Part shown: piece by piece, positions 6,018 to 8,497 of the stretch | Position numbering within the stretch: the stretch's first letter is position 1 | How the letters are laid out: each line of letters starts with the position of its first letter | From: Spirosoma fluviale | GTDB lineage: Bacteria; Bacteroidota; Bacteroidia; Cytophagales; Spirosomataceae | Reading direction: 5' to 3' | Length of the DNA stretch: 8,497 nucleotides | Assembly (NCBI GenBank): GCA_945860325.1 | Contig: CAMARL010000071.1 | Location: 1 to 8,497 of the forward strand | Position numbers and translations under genes: made by a program | The notes under the pieces: model-generated | What the model was told of the DNA's origin: nothing | The model's input: the letters and a program-made list of their open reading frames with translations, nothing else | The model's database searches: none

Positions 6018-8497
6018 ATGAGGGTAACCCTGCTCCTTGTATTTATTTTATGTTGCGCTCAAATTCCAAGGAGCAATGAATGGGATATATCTCCAGTGAG
6101 AACGCCCGCTCAGGAAAAATCAACGTTTAAAATAGAGCCTGGATTTATGATCGAATTAGTCGCCTCAGAGCCCATGGTCCAAGAACCGGTGGCCATGAGC
6201 TTTGATGGAGACGGAAGGCTATGGGTCGTAGAAATGCGCGGATTTATGCCGGATATTGCCGGCAAAGGAGAGGTTGAAAAATCGGGCAGGATTTCGATTT
6301 TAGAAGATCAAGATGGAGATGGGGTGATGGACAAAAGCACGATTTATTTAGATGGATTGATTCTTCCTCGGGCTTTAGGACTCATTAAGGGAGGGGCATT
6401 AATTTCTGAAAACAAAGCGCTTTGGTTGACACAAGATACCAATGGCGACTTAAAAGCCGATACAAAAGTTCTATTGGATTCAACGTATGCAAAAAATGGA
6501 GCGCCGGAACATTCGGATAATGGGCTTCTATTAAATTTGGACAACTGGTATTACAATGTAAAATCGAGGCTTCGGTATCGCCTCATGGAGGGGAAATGGC
6601 AGCGAGATAGTACTGAATTTAGGGGCCAATGGGGCATGAGTCATGATGACCAAGGAAGGTTGTTTTATAATTATAATTGGTCGCAATTGCATGCTGATTT
6701 AGTGCCGGCCAACAGCATTACCCGAAATAAAAATCACAGCATCAGTTCCGGGATTGATCATGGCTTAACCACCGATCGAAGAATTTATCCAATCCGATCA
6801 AATCCAGCGATTAACAGAGGATATATTGAGGGTACTTTAGATAAGAAAGGAAGGCTCAGGGAATTTACGGCCGCTTGCTCGCCCTTGGTTTTAAGAAGTA
6901 CGCTTTTCCCTACCCAGTATTATGGCAATGCTTTGGTATGTGAACCGGCAGGGAATTTAATCAAGCGAAATGTGGTTACTGAAAAAAATGGGATTTTACA
7001 GGCCTACGTTCCTCATCCCCAACAAGAGTTTTTGGCCTCTACTGACGAACGATTCAGACCAACCCAAATGGCATTAGGACCTGATGGGGCATTGTATATA
7101 GCGGATATGTACCATGGAATCATTCAGCATGGTTCTTACATGACCCCCTATTTAAAAGAACAAAATATTAAAAGAAAATTAGATGCGCCCGTTCACATGG
7201 GAAGAATTTGGCGCATCGTTCCAAAAGGTAAAAATGTCAAAAAAGTCCAAGCTTTACAGCAAGCCAGTGGTTCAAAATTAATTTCATTTTTAAGCCATCC
7301 AGATGGTTTTTACCGTGATATGGCTCAAAGGCTACTCATTGAAAAACAGGATAAATCACTTATTCCAGAACTGAAAAAAACAGTCAAAAAGAATACGTCT
7401 ACTTTAGGCCGTTTACATGCCTTGTGGACCTTGGAAGGAATGCAAGCCGCTGATGCAGAATTCCTAATCTCATTATTTTCAGATGAGAACAGCCTAATTA
7501 AAAATAATGCCTTACGCTTGTTGGGCCAAAAACCCAATACATCCACTGACTTATTAGACGACAAACTAATATCCATCGCACAGCGAGCTAAACACACTGA
7601 GGCGGTCCAATTAGCCTTAAGTGTTCATTTGGCCAGCGTTAAAAGCCAACAAAAAATACTGGGTATTTTGTTAAGTCAGCATATACATTCAGGCCTATTT
7701 AGGGATGCTGTGATGAGTAGTTTATGGAATCGAGAATATGAATTTCTAAGCTATTTGATTTCATTGAAAAATTGGGTCGAGCCTACGGCCGACAAAGAAA
7801 TTATGCTAGAAATGATCACTTCAGCTGTTGTGAAAAAAGGAAAAGAAAGTGAAATAAAAGATTTATTGGCGCTCATTGATTCGAAAGGGAAAGGGTCATT
7901 TACATGGAAAGAAAAAGTCCTTTTGACATCACTGGCGATTCAAGCACCCAATAGGAAAGACCTGAAACCTATCCAATTGGCCGCAATGCCTGCTATTTTC
8001 AAAGAGAAAAATAAAATTTTGGATGAAAACAAATGGATTGTTTTGGAAAATATGTTTCATTGGCCTCAAAAGACCATGGTTAGCCAGAAGGATTCGAAAA
8101 GTTTTTTGGATGAAAAATCTTTAATTCAGTTTGCGGAGGGCCGACAAAAATATTTGGCCACTTGTTCAGGTTGCCATGGGGTGGACGGCAAGGGGATCAA
8201 CCGATTTGCGCCGCCATTAGGGGGCTCCGAGTGGGTTTTGGGGGATGCCACTACCCTATCGCTGATTGTATTGCATGGGATGGAGGGTCCGATGGTGGTG
8301 GCTGGAAAAAAATATGATGCTCCGACTATTTTACCTGTGATGCCCGCACATTCCACCATGGGAGATGCGGACATAGCCTCTATTTTAACTTACATTCGAA
8401 ATGAGTGGGGAAATCAAGCAGAGCCCGTTTTGAGCCGATTTGTTTTTTCAACAAGAAATGTATCCCAAGGGCGAGTATATCCTTGGAAAATCAATGA
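6018..8497 (+). CDS. Large exported propeller / helical-repeat / cytochrome c protein (membrane-bound dehydrogenase-like), open at right edge
   Basis: Reading from the ATG at 6018 gives 826 uninterrupted codons to the window end, with no stop, so the C-terminus is missing, probably by little. The preceding in-frame TAA at 5997-5999 makes this the only ATG start. A short hydrophobic leader (RVTLLLVFILCCA, 2-14) suggests export; two cysteines at 12-13 could mean a lipoprotein, though the lipobox is poor. Residues 35-400 resemble the putative membrane-bound dehydrogenase propeller of Planctomycetota and Verrucomicrobiota (FKIEPGFMIELVASEP, GDGRLWVVEMRG, ALGPDGALYIADMYHG), with calcium-loop-like DQDGDGVMD (97-105) and DTNGDLKAD (140-148). 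Residues 415-690 are helical and HEAT-like. A class I cytochrome c domain follows from about 703, with CSGCH at 716-720 and M775 in VMPAH as probable sixth haem ligand. It probably oxidises a sugar or derivative and passes electrons to haem. Residues for a quinone cofactor could not be identified. Confidence 0.92.
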   Translation, partial: MRVTLLLVFILCCAQIPRSNEWDISPVRTPAQEKSTFKIEPGFMIELVASEPMVQEPVAMSFDGDGRLWVVEMRGFMPDIAGKGEVEKSGRISILEDQDGDGVMDKSTIYLDGLILPRALGLIKGGALISENKALWLTQDTNGDLKADTKVLLDSTYAKNGAPEHSDNGLLLNLDNWYYNVKSRLRYRLMEGKWQRDSTEFRGQWGMSHDDQGRLFYNYNWSQLHADLVPANSITRNKNHSISSGIDHGLTTDRRIYPIRSNPAINRGYIEGTLDKKGRLREFTAACSPLVLRSTLFPTQYYGNALVCEPAGNLIKRNVVTEKNGILQAYVPHPQQEFLASTDERFRPTQMALGPDGALYIADMYHGIIQHGSYMTPYLKEQNIKRKLDAPVHMGRIWRIVPKGKNVKKVQALQQASGSKLISFLSHPDGFYRDMAQRLLIEKQDKSLIPELKKTVKKNTSTLGRLHALWTLEGMQAADAEFLISLFSDENSLIKNNALRLLGQKPNTSTDLLDDKLISIAQRAKHTEAVQLALSVHLASVKSQQKILGILLSQHIHSGLFRDAVMSSLWNREYEFLSYLISLKNWVEPTADKEIMLEMITSAVVKKGKESEIKDLLALIDSKGKGSFTWKEKVLLTSLAIQAPNRKDLKPIQLAAMPAIFKEKNKILDENKWIVLENMFHWPQKTMVSQKDSKSFLDEKSLIQFAEGRQKYLATCSGCHGVDGKGINRFAPPLGGSEWVLGDATTLSLIVLHGMEGPMVVAGKKYDAPTILPVMPAHSTMGDADIASILTYIRNEWGNQAEPVLSRFVFSTRNVSQGRVYPWKIN
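8163..8177 (+). other. Haem c attachment motif (CSGCH) within the last gene
   Basis: Codons 716-720 read Cys-Ser-Gly-Cys-His, the covalent haem attachment site of class I c-type cytochromes. It is followed by GVDGKGINRFAPPLGG, the usual small-cytochrome context, and by the probable axial methionine M775 at 8340-8342. Haem attachment by this route happens outside the cytoplasm, which supports export of the protein. Confidence 0.93.

Noticed and set aside
7325..7597. 90-codon minus-strand ORF
   Set aside because: It is antisense to the helical-repeat part of the large open frame from 6018, which reads through without a stop.
8126..8374. 82-codon minus-strand ORF
   Set aside because: It is antisense to the cytochrome c domain, whose CSGCH and VMPAH motifs prove the plus-strand reading.
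8495..8497. TGA at the extreme right edge as a stop for the last gene
   Set aside because: The frame from 6018 reads AAT at 8493-8495 and then GA, so this TGA is out of frame and the gene continues beyond the window.

Overview
The window looks like a carbohydrate-utilisation region from a Bacteroidota genome, most likely of the order Cytophagales (inferred from gene content and style; no taxonomic marker is present). The pointers are a SusC/RagA-type TonB-dependent transporter with the VVIGYGTQ signature, AT-rich leaders without Shine-Dalgarno sequences, and an exported enzyme set (Tat-type Gfo/Idh oxidoreductase, Tat-type DegT aminotransferase, large propeller plus cytochrome c protein) that I know mainly from Bacteroidota, Planctomycetota and Verrucomicrobiota.

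Layout. Positions 1-394 (minus strand) hold the first 131 codons of a SusC-like outer-membrane transporter that runs off the left edge. Positions 395-624 are an AT-rich divergent intergenic region with a candidate susC promoter and two inverted repeats. From 625 to the right edge there is one tightly packed plus-strand operon of five genes: a DegT/DnrJ/EryC1/StrS-type PLP aminotransferase with a twin-arginine leader (625-1989); a leaderless beta-propeller protein of unknown function (1986-3263); a neutral-ceramidase-like putative amidohydrolase with a Sec signal peptide (3260-4597); a Gfo/Idh/MocA oxidoreductase with a twin-arginine leader (4623-5999); and a large exported beta-propeller / helical-repeat / cytochrome c protein (6018 to beyond 8497). 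The first two junctions are 4-bp ATGA overlaps and the last two are gaps of 25 and 18 bp. The last gene is open at the right edge with no stop codon in the window.

How the genes may work together (inference). Four of the five operon products carry export signals, so the pathway is probably periplasmic. An amide-bond hydrolase fold, a PLP aminotransferase of the keto-sugar class, an NAD(P)-type sugar oxidoreductase and a haem-containing sugar-dehydrogenase-like protein together suggest processing of an N-acylated amino sugar or aminocyclitol: deacylation, exchange of amine and ketone, and oxidation or reduction of the ring, with electrons passed to cytochrome c. The divergent SusC protein could import the substrate. 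No substrate can be read from the sequence. The most unusual points are the Tat leader on a PLP aminotransferase and the replacement of the ceramidase catalytic serine by asparagine in the amidohydrolase-like protein.
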